DNA of 64,000 nucleotides from Alopecurus myosuroides (GCA_028641055.1 CM054063.1:50531827-50595826); one strand, 5' to 3'. Numbered from the stretch's first letter, positions 22,065-34,124 are shown. Program-made: numbers and translations. Notes: generated by a model from the sequence alone, not told the origin.

Positions 22065-24356
22065 GTGTTCGCCTGGTTCAATGAGGATCTGCCAGGTGTC
22101 CCGAGGGAGTTGGTTGAGCACTCGCTACATGTGCGTCCTGACGCCAAACCAGTGAAGCAGGCTATGCGCCGTTTCAGAGATGAGAGAAGGAAGGCCATCG
22201 GTGACCAGATCACCAAGCTGTTGATAAGCAATTTCATCATGGAAGTGCTCCACCCGGATTGGCTAGCCAACCCAGTCATGGTTGAGAAGAAGAAGGAGGA
22301 CCCCAAGGCAGCTACCGCATGGCGCATGTGCGTCGACTACACCGACTTGAACAAGGCCTGCCCCAAGGATCCTTTTCCGCTACCTCGCATCGATCAGGTG
22401 ATCGATTCCACTGCTGGTTGTGAACTGTTGTCTTTCATAGATGCCTACTCTGGTTTTCATCAGATAGCTCTCAACCCTGCTGATCAAATAAAGACTGCTT
22501 TCATTACCCCGTACGGGGCTTATTGCTATCGCGTCATGTGTTTCGGGTTGCGGAATGCGGGTGCCACTTATCAGAGATGCATGCAAAAATGCTTGCATGA
22601 TCAACTCGGCAAAAATGTGCAGGTGTACATAGATGACATTGTCATCAAAACGAATAAAACACATACTCTGCTTAGTGACCTTGAGGAAACTTTCGCTAAT
22701 TTGCGTAAGTACAAGATGAAGCTGAACCCGAGTAAATGCACCTTTGGCGTCCCGGCTGGCAAGCTACTCGGCTTCTTGGTATCCAGTCGCGGCATTGAGG
22801 CCAATCCTTCAAAGATAAAAGCTATTGAGAGCATGTCTTTGCCGAGATCCCTGAAGGATGTGCAAAAATTCACTGGTTGCTTGTCATCTCTGAGCCGTTT
22901 CTTGGGCAGAATGGGCGAGAAGGCCCTGCCTCTGTATCAATTAATGAAGAAAAGCGAAAAGTTCGTCTGGACACCGCAAGCGGATGTGGCATTCAAAGAG
23001 CTAAAGGCAATGCTGGGTAGCGCTCCCATTTTGGCTAGTCCGCTACCCAAGGAGCCAATGCTGCTATACATTGCGGCTACCAATCGAGTGGTAAGCGTGG
23101 TGATCGTGGTAGAGCGAGAAGAAGAAGGCAAAAGTGTGCAGCGACCGGTGTACTATCTCAGTGAGGTGCTGTCCAGCTCCAAGCAGAACTACCCGCACTA
23201 CCAAAAAATGACTTACGGAGTGTACCTGGGCGCCAAGAAGCTAAAGCACTACTTCCAAGAGCACCCCATCACAGTGGTGAGCTCAGCTCCCATCTCGGAT
23301 ATCATGGGCAACAAGGAAGCGAGTGGCAGAGTAGCCAAGTGGGCAATCGAGCTAGCCACGTACGCTCCCGCGTATGCGCGAAGAGAAGCCATCAAGTCTC
23401 AGATTCTGGCAGAATTTCTTGTGGTTTGGGCTGAGGTGCAGTATGAGCCTCCTACTCCGGTATCCAACTACTGGAAGATGCACTTTGATGGCTCCAAGAT
23501 GAAGGAGGGCCTTGGTGCTGGCGTGGTGCTTACGTCACCCAAGAGAGATCAACTCAAGTACGTGCTGCAAATCCACTTCAAGGCATCTAACAACGTAGCA
23601 GAGTACGAGGTTGTGGTACATGGCTTAAAAGTAGCAAAGGAAGTTGGTGTGCAGCGCATCATATGCTACGGCGACTCGGATCTAGTTGTGCAGCAAGTTT
23701 CTGGCACTTGGGATGCTCTGGATGCCAACATGGCGTCATACCGCTTCCTGGTCCAAACCATGACGGGATTCTTCAAAGGCTGCGAGTTCCAACACATACA
23801 CCGAGCAGAGAACGAGGCGGCTGATGAGCTGTCCAAGTTGGGGTCTTCTCGGCAGTACATCCCGGCAGGGGTTGCTTTGGAGTATTTGAGAAAGCCATCC
23901 ATCAAGCCATCCCCCAGTTCGGAGTCCATCTTCGTTCCTTCTCTGCCTGATGAAGAAGCAGTTCCAATGGAGATTGACTGGGAAGGTGCAAAAGAGGACC
24001 CGGGGACTGCCGTCTCCATCCCAGGGACTGGCGCCTGCAACCCGGGGACTGCCCCTCCCTACTCGGGGACTGCTCCTCCTTACTCGGGGACTGCCCCCCT
24101 CAGCTCGGGAACTGTCACATTCCTTGAAGAAGTCCTTGCGAACCGTTCGGGGCTGCAGAGAGTCAACCCCAACCCAGAAAAAGACGCAGCGGTGGCTGTT
24201 CCGATGGAACTGGACGAACCAGCGTTTCCCGCACGGGAGACGCCGAGTTGGGCCATGCCCATATTATCCTTTATCAAGGACGGCACCCTACCAGATGACG
24301 AGGTTACCGCAAGGCAGATTCAGAGAAGATCCAAGGGCTACACCATCTTCAGATAA
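22065..24356 (+). pseudogene. pol: Tat-2 reverse transcriptase and dual RNase H
   Basis: A 763-codon open segment. RT blocks: CVDYTDLNKACPKDPF, FIDAYSGFHQIAL, FGLRNAGATYQRCMQ and catalytic VYIDDIV. Then comes the degenerate first RNase H (MLLYIAATNRVVSVV, no Asp where active enzymes have one). After it is the archaeal-type RNase H with MHFDGSK, AEYEVVVHG, GDSDLVVQQ and NEAADELS, so the four acidic positions are kept. It copies the element RNA into cDNA. A six-unit heptapeptide repeat follows at the C-terminal end. The segment ends at TAA 24354-24356, where Tat-3 has a glutamate (GELYKR). Confidence 0.92.
23998..24123 (+). repeat. 21-base tandem repeat with polypurine-like core
   Basis: Six units spaced exactly 21 bases apart, each with a GGGACTG-like core (near 24002, 24023, 24044, 24065, 24086, 24107). 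Translated they give a seven-residue repeat, P/S-G-T-A-P-P-Y, between RNase H and integrase. The core CTCGGGGACTG also appears outside pol, at about 25578 and, as CTCGGGGACT, at about 26000 and 27971. It resembles the tract GGGGACTAC/GGGGGCTA that precedes the 3' LTR in these elements. Confidence 0.85.
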
Positions 24357-25514
24357 GTGCTGCATAAAAGAAGTGCCACTGGCGTGTTGCAACGTTGTGT
24401 GGAACCGGAAGAAGGAGAAGAGATTCTGGTGGAAATACACCAAGGGGAATGCGGGCATCACGCCTCTTCTCGGGCTCTGGTCAAAAAGGCCTTTCGACAT
24501 GGCTTCTTCTAGCTCACTGCTTTGAAGAAAGCGGAAGATATCGTGAGGAAGTGCAACGGCTGTCAGAGATTCGCAAGTAAAATCCACATGCCTGCTTCCG
24601 AGTTGAAAACAATTCCTATCACTTGGCCATTTGCTGTTTGGTGTCTGGATATGGTTGGTCCCTTCAAACCGGCTAGAGGCAACATGACACACATTTTGGT
24701 CATGGTTGATAAATTCACCAAGTGGATTGAAGTGAAGCCTATTCGGAAGTGTGATGGAGCTACTGCTGTGAGTTTCCTGAAGGACGTGATCCTGAGATAC
24801 AGCTACCCGCACAGCATCATCACGGATAACGGCACGAACTTTGCTGAGGGTGCCATGGTGAGATTCTGCAGAGATAAGCATATCCGGCTAGATGTCGCGT
24901 CTGTCGCGCATCCCGCGTCCAATGGGCAGGTGGAAAGAGCAAATGGCATGGTGCTTGCAGGCATAAAGCCAAGGCTGATTGAGCCGCTGCTGAAAACACC
25001 AGGGTGTTGGTTAGACGAGTTGCCAGCGGTGTTGTGGAGTCTAAGGACTACCCCTAACCGGTCAACCGGCTACACACCATTCTTCTTGGTTTACGGGGCT
25101 GAGGTCGTGTTGCCAATCGACTTAGAGCATGACTCCCCCCGAGTAACCCTCTACACTGAGGCGGAGGCGAGAGAAGCTCGAGAAGATGACGTTGACCTGC
25201 TAGAAGAAGCAAGAGAGCTTACTCTGTCACGTTCAGCTGTTTACCAGCAAAATCTGAGGCGTTATCATAGCCGAAAAGTGAACCCAAGGGTTTTCCGAGA
25301 AGGAGACATGGTCCTTAGGCTCGTGCAGCGCACAGCCGGGATGCACAAGCTATCCCCTCCGTGGGAAGGGCCGTTCATTGTGAGCAAAGCTCTACACAAT
25401 GATGCGTACTATCTTGTAGATGTGCAACCATCACAGAAGAACAGGCCGGATAAAGCTGGGGAGGAATCCAAACGCCCCTGGAATGTAGCTCTACTTCGTC
25501 ACTTTCATTCATGA
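24357..25514 (+). pseudogene. pol: Tat-2 integrase, one in-frame stop
   Basis: Same frame as the rest of pol. Zinc-binding part: EIHQGECGHHAS...CNGCQRFA. TAG at 24510-24512 replaces the tryptophan of the HGFFWLTAL motif. From 24522 the domain is open: WCLDMVGPF (first Asp), SIITDNGTNF (second Asp), NGQVERAN (Glu), with the 35-residue spacing between the last two as in Tat-3. The C-terminal GDMVLRLVQR...HKLSPPWEGPFIVSKA follows. The frame ends at 25514 with the PWNVALLRHFHS tail. Confidence 0.92.
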
Positions 25515-26183
25515 GAAAAAGTGTGTATGTACCCTCTTATCCGAGTTAAACTCCTACTCTGCAATCTGAAATTGAACTCGGGGACTGCCCTCGTCCAAAT
25601 TTTTTCTAAGTGTTTCTATTCTGCTGTACCTTTGTCTACTCGGTTGCTACGCTTAGAATTTCAAAAGCATACAAAGTAGTGTGTTTATACTCACCGGACA
25701 CTCTGCGACTCTGCTGCTGTCCGCGACCCGGCTTCATGGCAAGCCAGAGAACAAGCCAAAGAGTCAATGAACACATAAAAAATTGCAAAGGGAAGGACGC
25801 GTGTGGCAACCGAATAGAGTGTTTTTTACTGTTTGTTGTTAACTTTTTCGGCTGTGTGGTGGGTAACGTTACTATGACTGCTTCCGAGTGGCTAAGTATT
25901 TGAAACTCCTACTTTGAACTCTTGTGACTCGAATACCAAAAAAGCAACAAGTTGCAGGTAAGAGCTGAGATAAAAAGGAAGAGTGGATGAAAAATGCAAC
26001 TCGGGGACTCGCATGATAACGTAACCTGGCATCGAGCCAAAGCTGCTCAAACTACTAAGTATAAAACTTCAAGTGGAATAAAAAACTGAGTAGCAACAAG
26101 AAGAGTGATTGTCTGATACATTTGCACCCGGCATTCCGGGGATCTGATAAAAAGTTTCAAGGCATAAGTATTGCAGGACAGAG
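25515..26183. other. Tat-2 convergent spacer (pol / antisense gene)
   Basis: About 670 bases with no credible frame between the pol stop on plus and the antisense gene stop on minus. It contains two CTCGGGGACT motifs (about 25577 and 26000). Both transcripts must terminate in or beyond it, so overlap is possible. Confidence 0.6.
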
Positions 26184-28249
26184 CTAGTTCGATGTAGCAG
26201 TGTTTTCCAAGTTGGCGTCGGCAGCGTGCGCTTCTGGATTGGCGGCAACTTGATCGGAGGTGGCGGTGGCCACCGAGATGGGGTCGGACTGGGCGCGGAG
26301 TAGCGCCGCGTCACCAAGTGTCGTCCCGGAAGATGAGCCCACCTCGGTAGTTGTACCCTGGGTGGCATCATGGCTCTCAGCTTCTTCGTCGTTACCCGCG
26401 GTGGCCTTGCTTTTCCCCTTCTCGGGGCTGGTCTCTTCAAAGCAGCCCAAGTCCTCTAACTCGGTCTCCTCGTCGTCATCTTCGTCCTCACCCTCACCTT
26501 CCGCGTCCGTATCAGGCTCGGTGAGGCCTTCGATGAAGCGCGCGGTATCCGCATAGGAGGCGATCTCATATGCGACTGCCTGGCGGCGAGTCACATACTC
26601 GGGATCCTTCTCCCACTTAGAGTCCCGGCGCATCTCGAGAATGGTGCTGAGATTGAGATTCTCGTACCAGATGCAAATGAAGAGCAGGAGCATGTCGGCG
26701 CCTGCCCGAGCTCCTGATGCTCGCCATTTCTTCAATTCGGCTTTGACGCCGTTCAGCTTCTCGGCAAGGGCGCGGATGGTTCTTGGCAACGGTTCTTGGG
26801 GCCAGAACAGCGCATGAAGCTTGAAGGCCGTAGATGCCAAATCAGTGCCCAAGCCCCTCAAACGCTGAACTTGTCCCTGCAGATTGGTGAAGCTATCTTC
26901 AATGGAAGCCTTGGTGTCCATGGGCAGTCCCTTCTCGGTGCGAATTTCTTGTGCCTTGGACAGAGCAGGCTTGCAAGCCGAGCAGAGGTCGGGGAAAATT
27001 TCTGAAAATGCTATCAGAAAGGATTAGAAACAGAGGCGGAAGCAGAGAAAAGATACAAATTAAGCCGCAAAGAGGAAGAAGGAATCAGGAAGGCGCAGAG
27101 AAGCGAGAACTTACTGTTCAGGTCGCAGAGTAGCGATTGCAGCTTCCTCTTCCACGACTCCTCGTCAGCAATGTGCTTCTCCTCGACCTTGCGGAACTCG
27201 GCCAGCTGGCTCATGAGGTCCACATTGCTCTTCTTCAGCAGCTCATTCTCTAGCTCGAGGGCTCTTTCCTTGGCCTTGAAAGCTGCCTCCATCTTGTCCT
27301 TCTCGGCGGTTATGTCTAGCACGTCCTGAAGGGCAGCCCTCAACTGGACTTGCAGCGGTTCCATCTCGGTGACGTGCTTGTTCTTGAGCTCCACCTCTAG
27401 GCCCTCAAGCTGCTGCTTCACCTCAGCAGGTTTCAAGCAGTCAAGGTGCTCCTCGCGGAACTTCTTGTACTCTTCTGCGGACAGAAACAACACGGTGAGC
27501 AGAGTAACCAACAGAAAAGAGATAAGCAAGCGGGAAGACGGCAACCCACCTTCCAGCTCTTTAATCTTGCTCTCGGCGGAGGCGCTGAAGACATGGCAGT
27601 GCTGGTGCTGCTCCTGCAGTTCTTTGAGTTTTTCTGCAGAGTAAACAGAGTTAGAGCAAAGAGCAAAATCCGGGCGTAAACACAAAACGCACTAACCGAA
27701 TAGCTAAAAGGATTACCTTCCATTGCAGAGAGCTGGAGGGCACGATCCACGGCTGCTTGCTCTGTCTCAGCATCAGTCTTGCGCTCCTTTTCCAGGGCCT
27801 CAAGGCGCTTCTTGGCAATGGCATGATTCCAGAGCAGACGCCGGTAAAGGATTGTTCTCTTCAAAAGGCTATTCTGAGAAGAAGAAAGAAAAGGAATTAG
27901 ATATTGTTTTGAAGATTTCGCCCGAGAAGACGGCAACTCGGCTGAGTACCCGTCTACTCGGCCCGAATCTCGGGGACTGGATGGTGGTTAAGGAGAAAGA
28001 GAAGGGTAGAAGAAGAAGGGAAGCGCAACTCGGAACAGGAAAAACACAACTTACAACATAGGTTTGCTCAAGGTCTTCTGCAGCTTTGCGGTGCACGAAC
28101 AGTTTCACGGCCAGCGTGCTAGTGGCGGACGAGATGGTCATTGGATTGTAGCCAATGTCCGCCTTGTTCCAGTCGGTGCGCCAATGGTCCAGCGGGCCCA
28201 AGGTCATGCCGTCCCAGGTCGGGTTGCAGAGGAAATCGCTCTCCCACAC

Positions 28250-28704
28250 TGTCGTGGGATAATCACGGCAGATGTTACCGGGGGTAACTGATCTTGGGGC
28301 AAGTCGACACAGGTATTCGGGAGAGTGTTTAGCTCGAAGGAAGACATGGCGGAAAGCAATCTAAGAACCGGAAAATAACTCGCCGGATCTCAATATGAAT
28401 TATGCTGGGTACTCGATAACAGGTGTTACAACTATATCTTGAATCTCTGGCAAACTAAACCTAGGGGCCGGTTTATAAAGCACCCGTACACCCCTAACTT
28501 GCCCTTCAAGGCACATCTTGGGTCCTACTCGAACTCCACATACAAGCCCTAACTTCCCTTACCGCAGCCCACAATCCGGGTTACGAATCTTACAAGCCTT
28601 TGGGCCTTCCGGTAATCTCTTTACCCCTAGCCGGATATCGCTCAACACACCTCGGGCCGGATTATATCTTGAAGTGGGCCTACCGGGTTACTATCCCCCC
28701 GTCA
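28250..28704 (-). repeat. Tat-3 3' LTR (455 bases)
   Basis: On minus it begins TGACGGGGGGATAG (28704) after the polypurine tract CCTGGGGACTAC (28705-28716) and ends CCCACGACA (28250). The minus TATA box TTTATAAA lies at about 28472-28479. It differs from the 5' copy at one base (CTCAACAC here, CTCAGCAC there). Confidence 0.95.
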
Positions 28705-29864
28705 GTAGTCCCCAGGATAGCGCGGGTTTCACGGATTCATCCTTGAAGCGCTCGCTATTCCCTGAAAAAGATACGAAACACCCAAGTTCATGGGGACCGA
28801 GTTAAATTGCTTCGATAGATGGCTAGGCACAGCTCCATGACGGCCATACGATAACTCGATTCCCCCCCGAATGCCTAACATGCCTTTCCAAATTTGAACC
28901 CTAAAATGCCAAGATTCCACTCACGATACCGGTCCCTGATATCTCGGGGTAGGTTACACTTCCTCCGCCAACGGAACATTTTATTCCATCCCGGGCGCAT
29001 GCACCACCAAATCCGCACGGATAATTACTGTCCCGTAGCTTCCGATTTTCCAGTCGCAGGGGTGAGCTCACCACCTCCCTTATAAATACCAATCGAAGGT
29101 AACCCTAGGCCTTTCACCTCACCTCATCATACCCTTTCTCCTCGCTCCCTCGCAATTTCCGCCGCCGGAGCTCGCGCACACTACGACAGATAAGACCACT
29201 GCCGGCCGCGCTCGACCTCGAGCTATCCCGCGCCGCCATCACGCATTGTCGTCGCATCTTCGTTTCTCTCATTGAGGGTCGTGGAACAATACTCAAGCCG
29301 CGCCTCACATCACCCTCATTTCGGACATCAATCTCTTTGGTAAGCCTCTCTCAATCATCCAATTGAACCTCGCAATTTCTTCAATTTGACTTGGATCGGA
29401 TCTGGATCAACCCGTAAATTACCTTTCCGGTATCGCCAAATCAAGCCGCTTCGGTAGACCTCAGCTCCTTTAAGCACCTGATGCGCAGTCGCAGTTTATC
29501 CCCTCACCTTTATCGACCATCAAACTTTATATAAGATCGCTCACAAGCCTTTTGATCGAGATCCATTCCACCTTGTTTTTTCCGCTTGTCTCATTATTAT
29601 CTGGAAAATCCTCTTTTTCCTGCTATTTCCTTCGCAATAAAGGTATGGGCAACCATCCATGTTCGCCCACCCCACCTCAATACGTAAGTAATTAACAATT
29701 TACTCAACCTCATCTGACACCCGGAAAATCCTCCACATTTAACATCGTAGCGCGTTATCCGAGTATTATTTTAGCCTTCGCATTGTCTTGATATTTCCAG
29801 ACTCGGACAATCTGATATTCCGACTCTTACTCCATACATCTCTTGTCCCTTGCAGGTCAACTCC
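28705..29864 (+). promoter_or_regulatory. Promoter and 5' leader of Tat-3 antisense gene
   Basis: No coding is seen for 1160 bases. A plus-strand TATAAATA at 29081-29088 is followed by C/T-rich leader sequence. A likely leader intron runs from GTAAGC at 29340 to CCCTTGCAG ending 29855, ten bases before the first ATG (29865, context CTCCATGGC). The intron is inferred from splice signals only. The polypurine tract of the element itself (on minus) is at 28705-28716. Confidence 0.6.
29081..29088 (+). promoter_or_regulatory. TATA box of Tat-3 antisense gene
   Basis: TATAAATA, preceded by CCACCTCCCT. It is the same octamer as in Tat-1 and Tat-2. The coding start is farther away here (784 bases), which the putative 516-base leader intron explains. 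Confidence 0.6.
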
Positions 29865-32800
29865 ATGGCTCCGAAAAGACAGGGAAGGCACCCGGCCCCG
29901 ACAAAGACCTCTCAAACCACTTCCGCCAACTGGGGTCAGTCTTCAACGACAAAGGCCAAGCTGGATGGGATGGCCGAGTTAGGAATCCTTCCTTCTCAAA
30001 AGGAGATACATTGGAGGGCTCCTGACGATGAGACCCGTCCCACTCCTGCCGGGAATGAGGTAATTTGTTTTACCGAGCACGTGATCCGGGGATTCCGTCC
30101 TCCGGGTCATTCTTTCTTCCGGGAAATCCTAAGCCACTACGGCCTCCGGGTGTTCGACATAGGGCCTAACTCTATGCTGAACATCACCCACTTCATAGTT
30201 TTGTCCGAGTCTTACTTATGCATTCCACCCAACCTAGCTCTTTTTATCGAGTTATTCCCATGCGAACCGTGCCGTGAGAGCAGTGACGGAGCACTTCTTA
30301 CCTGCGGCGGGGTATCCATCCAGCGCCGCAAGCACTCACTGATGCCAACTCTTAACCTGAATTCCCACGCTAGAAACTGGCAACTATCTTTTTTCTATTG
30401 TCATGACACTTCTCCGGATGGGGAGAGGAAATTGCCGGGTTACTCGGAGAGCCTCCTTGAGCCCTCCGAGTCTTTTAGTGCCTTTGCACCTGATCCTGAT
30501 AGGGAAGCGATTCAGCCCCTTCTGGCAAAACTAGCAGCCCTCTCGGCCCATGGCCTTCTTGGGCTTAATCTAGTAAAGACTTGGGTAGATTTCCGGGTTC
30601 AACCCAACTCTATTCGTTCGAAATTGCTACACGAGTACTCGGGTCACATCACGGACTCCCTCCGCTACTCCACCAAGAACTTCCCTGCTGGCAACACCAA
30701 CAAGACCATCAAGGGTTTCCTGATGGAGAGGCTAGATGTTATAAAGAACGCTACCGGGCTACCCCCGTTTACTCGGGAGAATCCCGCTCCAGCGGTAAGA
30801 CCTGACCCCCTTTCTCTTGTTTCAGCACTTTTATCCGCTATAGTCTCTAACCACTACTTGCATTTACTCGTTCACAGGCTGACGATCCCTTCTGGAAGGT
30901 CGAGAACTCTCCTCCCTCCCAAGACCCCGAAGAAGAAAACGAGTCCGTTGATGACGACGAGGGTACTCTTTCATAACCTTTATGCCTGCCTTTCATCTGT
31001 GCCACCTTTCTTATCACTCGTCCTTTCTTATCTGATATTTACTCGGCTTTCAGGGTCAGAGGACGAAGAGGAGGAGGAAGAAAATGACCCGGAAGCCACC
31101 GAGTCTGACCAAGAACCCCCAGTTGGAAACAAAAGGAAAGCTAGAGGGGTAGTTGAAAAGGTTCCCTTCTCTTCCATGTCTTGTGCGCCTTACTCCTTTG
31201 CCACTATGCATGAACTTAATGAGCGATTATCACATTCACCCTTCTTGAAGGACCCTCTCCCGACTAAACGTAGGGTGACCCGGAGTTCTCCGGGGAATGA
31301 TCCCCTTAACCCGGGCATCTCCACTTCACCCGCTCATCGAGCCAGTACCCCTCCAGCTCAACCTTCCCAATCTCCTCAACGTCATCCATCTCCTAGTCAT
31401 CCACTTGCCGGGCAATTTCGCGTACCGCAGCCAGTGCTTTTACCAACGTCATCCGCCTCCAGCTGCGAGCTTCCCCCGGACTATGCTGTGAACACCGGGT
31501 AAACTACCTTTACTTACATTCTCTCGCACTTGTTATCTTTCTTTTTTCCATACATTCCACTAATCAATGTCTCCTTTTTTCCCTTCAGCGCCACAGTTAC
31601 GCTGAGTGACCCGGATATTCCTGAAGCAGAAAGGCAGGGAGAGGAGAAGCCGAGTAATAACATGGACATTGAGGTTGAGGACGAGTCCGAGGACGGAAAT
31701 GAAGAAGACCCTTTTAAGGACCCACCTCCACCAAAAACTGCATCACCCCAGCCCTCTGAGGAGGTGGACGAAGATATCATTTTGGAGACCAAGTCGGGTT
31801 CTCCTAACCCGGACACTCAAACGGTCCGGGTTTCGACCCCCAGACCCGGAACAACCCTTCAACAGGAAGGCCAGTCTTCCGGCCCTTCTCGACTTCGCCC
31901 TGAAGACATGACCTTTGCTCAAATGCTAGATGCCCTCCATACCTTGAAGGGTGATGAAGAAAACATACTAGACGCCTTAATAACCAAGCACGAGGTAATC
32001 CCGAGTAGTACCAATTGTTTCCACACATAGTCCCCAAGTTCCGAGTAAATTACTAAGTAACTTGCTTGGAACTTTGTATAATGTTTCTGGCTAATCCCTC
32101 TTCATGCTTCCTTATAGGACTATGTTTCACAGTTGGAGAAGAAGCTGGCCAAGTCCACCAAGCGTATTGAAAAAGAAACGGCCCTTCGTGAAGCTGCGGA
32201 GACTGAAGCTCGCAGGTGCCAAAAAATGACGAAAAGGTACAGGAAAAGAGCTCACAAGGCTAAGGATAAACTGACAACACTTTCCGTGCAAATTGCTGAC
32301 GTTTATCGTACCGCGACTGGTAAGATTTTTAAATTTCACCTTTTTTATGACCCGGATTCCTTTGATATGAACCACTGTACTTGCTTACTTATTATCTTTG
32401 CTCCTTTGGCCTCTTTAGCAGGCCCAAGTGATGCTGCCCCCGAAGAAGATGACGCTGCTAAGCTAAAAACCATCAAAAATACTCTTCGCCAACTTTGCGG
32501 CGGAGTTAGCTGGATACTTGATGAGTTGCGACTGCCGGGTGTCAGGCCAGATAATATGAAGAGATTACTGGAATTCTGCTCCACAATCCCCGAGTGGATT
32601 TGGCACTGGAAACGGTCCTCCTGCCGATTTGGGGTAACCCGAGGGCTCGCGTTGGCTAAAGTCTACGCTCCCAAGCTAGAACTGGCCAAACTTATGAGCG
32701 GATTTCCAGAGTTCAACTTGGATGGGTCCAAATTTTTGCCAAAGGACTTCAAGGCTATTCAGAAAGAAGTCCGTCATCCGGCTAGCGTTATCGCTGATAG

Positions 32801-33050
32801 CTTAGAGATTGATGTGATTCTCCCTGCTTATGATGCTAATGACAAGATTGTCCAGGCGAACCGCCCCCAGCCGTACGATATGCTTGCCCGTTGGAGGGAG
32901 GAAGCAATCAAGATAAGGGACGAAGCTGCCAAGAAGGCTGATGCCGACTCTGCTCCTGCAACTTCGCAACCCGGGACTGCTACTGATCCGAGTGGCGCTG
33001 CCACCACCAGTGGCAACAAGGGCAAGGCCAAGATGGATCCTGCAGCTTGA
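29865..33050 (+). CDS. Tat-3 antisense gene, six exons, Transposase_28-like protein
   Basis: Exons proposed from GT-AG sites and frame: 29865-30794, 30878-30962, 31054-31498, 31589-31994, 32118-32319, 32422-33050. Introns are 83, 91, 90, 123 and 102 bases. Each junction keeps the frame and the sum (2697 bases) gives 898 residues with no stop. Residues about 60-310 form the core resembling Pfam 'putative gypsy type transposon' (FTEHVIRGFRPPGHSFF; HYGLRVFDIGPNS; NWQLSFFYCHD). Exons 3-4 are acidic and proline-rich. Exon 5 is a charged coiled coil, and exon 6 has a conserved-looking helical domain (GGVSWILDELRLPG; RFGVTRGLALAK). A basic tail may act in nuclear targeting. It runs tail to tail with pol. 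Role unknown; a start at 29865 is preferred as the first ATG after the leader. Confidence 0.75.
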
Positions 33051-34124
33051 AGTAATGAATATCGCCTATCATTCCATATGCGTCAGACGGTAAAGCGTTG
33101 TTAAAACAGCTTTATTATTTGTTTAAGCGGAGCGCCTGTGCTCTTTTGATACTTTAGGGTTTTTGTAATATTTTTGTTTAAACTCCCGATGCACTTTGCG
33201 CCCCTTTGGGCTTTTGATTAATGTGTCTTTGCACCCGCTTGTTCTTGATATCCACTTACTTTATTCTTGATACCTTGGACCTTTACTTTTTTTTTTATGC
33301 TTTCCTTGGCGAGACCCGACCTCCGGGTTTTGCTGGCATCTGGGGAACGGGCTTACACCCGGATCCCTAAGCCCCCGAGACCCGGATGCATGGCTCGTTG
33401 GAATTTTATCGGCTGGACAACGCTGTTTCTTCTTCAGAGCTCACAAGTCCCCCAGTCCGGGTTTCCGCGTCCAGGACACGTGATTGTTTCTTTTCAAGGA
33501 AACGAATCGCCTGTCGCTAAATGCCCAAGACTTCAGGACAGCTTTTTATGATGTTTGAAGTTATGCTTGATAATCGTTGAGTTTCCGGCTGCTAGCCTTA
33601 TACTCTGCATAACTTGTGGTTTAGATGACCCTTTCAACTACCTTGTACTATAAGCCGGCTTTCGCGTGGATACCATGTTGTTACATCAATACGAAAACGG
33701 GGTCAAGCAAGTCCCGTTTGGGTCTCATGACCGACATTAATCGTAAGCGAACGAATCATGCCACTTTGTTGCGAGTCACATCGAGCTTAAGTAAGAATAG
33801 CCGAGAAATTTGGACTTCTTTGTCCGGTTATAAGATTGTAGCCGCACTCGTTTTTTCGAGTGACCGGCCCCTATAACTCATTGGCATCAAGGCCGGGTCT
33901 TTTTTGAGTTTGCAGCTGTGCTTATAGGAGCAACCAGCCCTCAAGACCTGAATATGCACACCGTATAGATGACAATTGCCTCTTTTCCTGATAATCTCCT
34001 TTTTATTTGATATGAGAAAATTAGGCCAGCAAGCCGCCTCATTAAAAACCCGTCCAGTCCCCAAGGGTGCCCCGGATAGGAAAAGAGTGCGTCTGAAACC
34101 TGCTGCCTGTTACATCGTTTTCTG
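33051..34124. other. Tat-3 convergent spacer
   Basis: About 1.07 kb between the antisense-gene stop (plus) and the pol stop (minus). No credible coding. It includes T-rich stretches (33280-33300) and would contain both poly(A) sites, so the two transcripts probably overlap or nearly touch. Confidence 0.6.

Noticed and set aside
21672..22121. 149-codon minus-strand frame opposite Tat-2 pol
   Set aside because: It is a shadow of the protease/RT-linker coding strand with histidine/leucine-rich composition. The real antisense gene lies downstream of pol.
24354..24512. Programmed readthrough of Tat-2 stops as an established mechanism
   Set aside because: Tat-3 has sense codons at the equivalent places (Glu, Trp), so simple mutation is the better explanation. 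The idea is kept only as a low-interest question.
29850..31502. A single 550-codon open frame as an intronless gene
   Set aside because: It reads through two segments with good GT-AG borders. The segment 30878-30962 is acidic and coding-like only in another frame, and the two introns sum to a multiple of three, which explains the artificial continuity.
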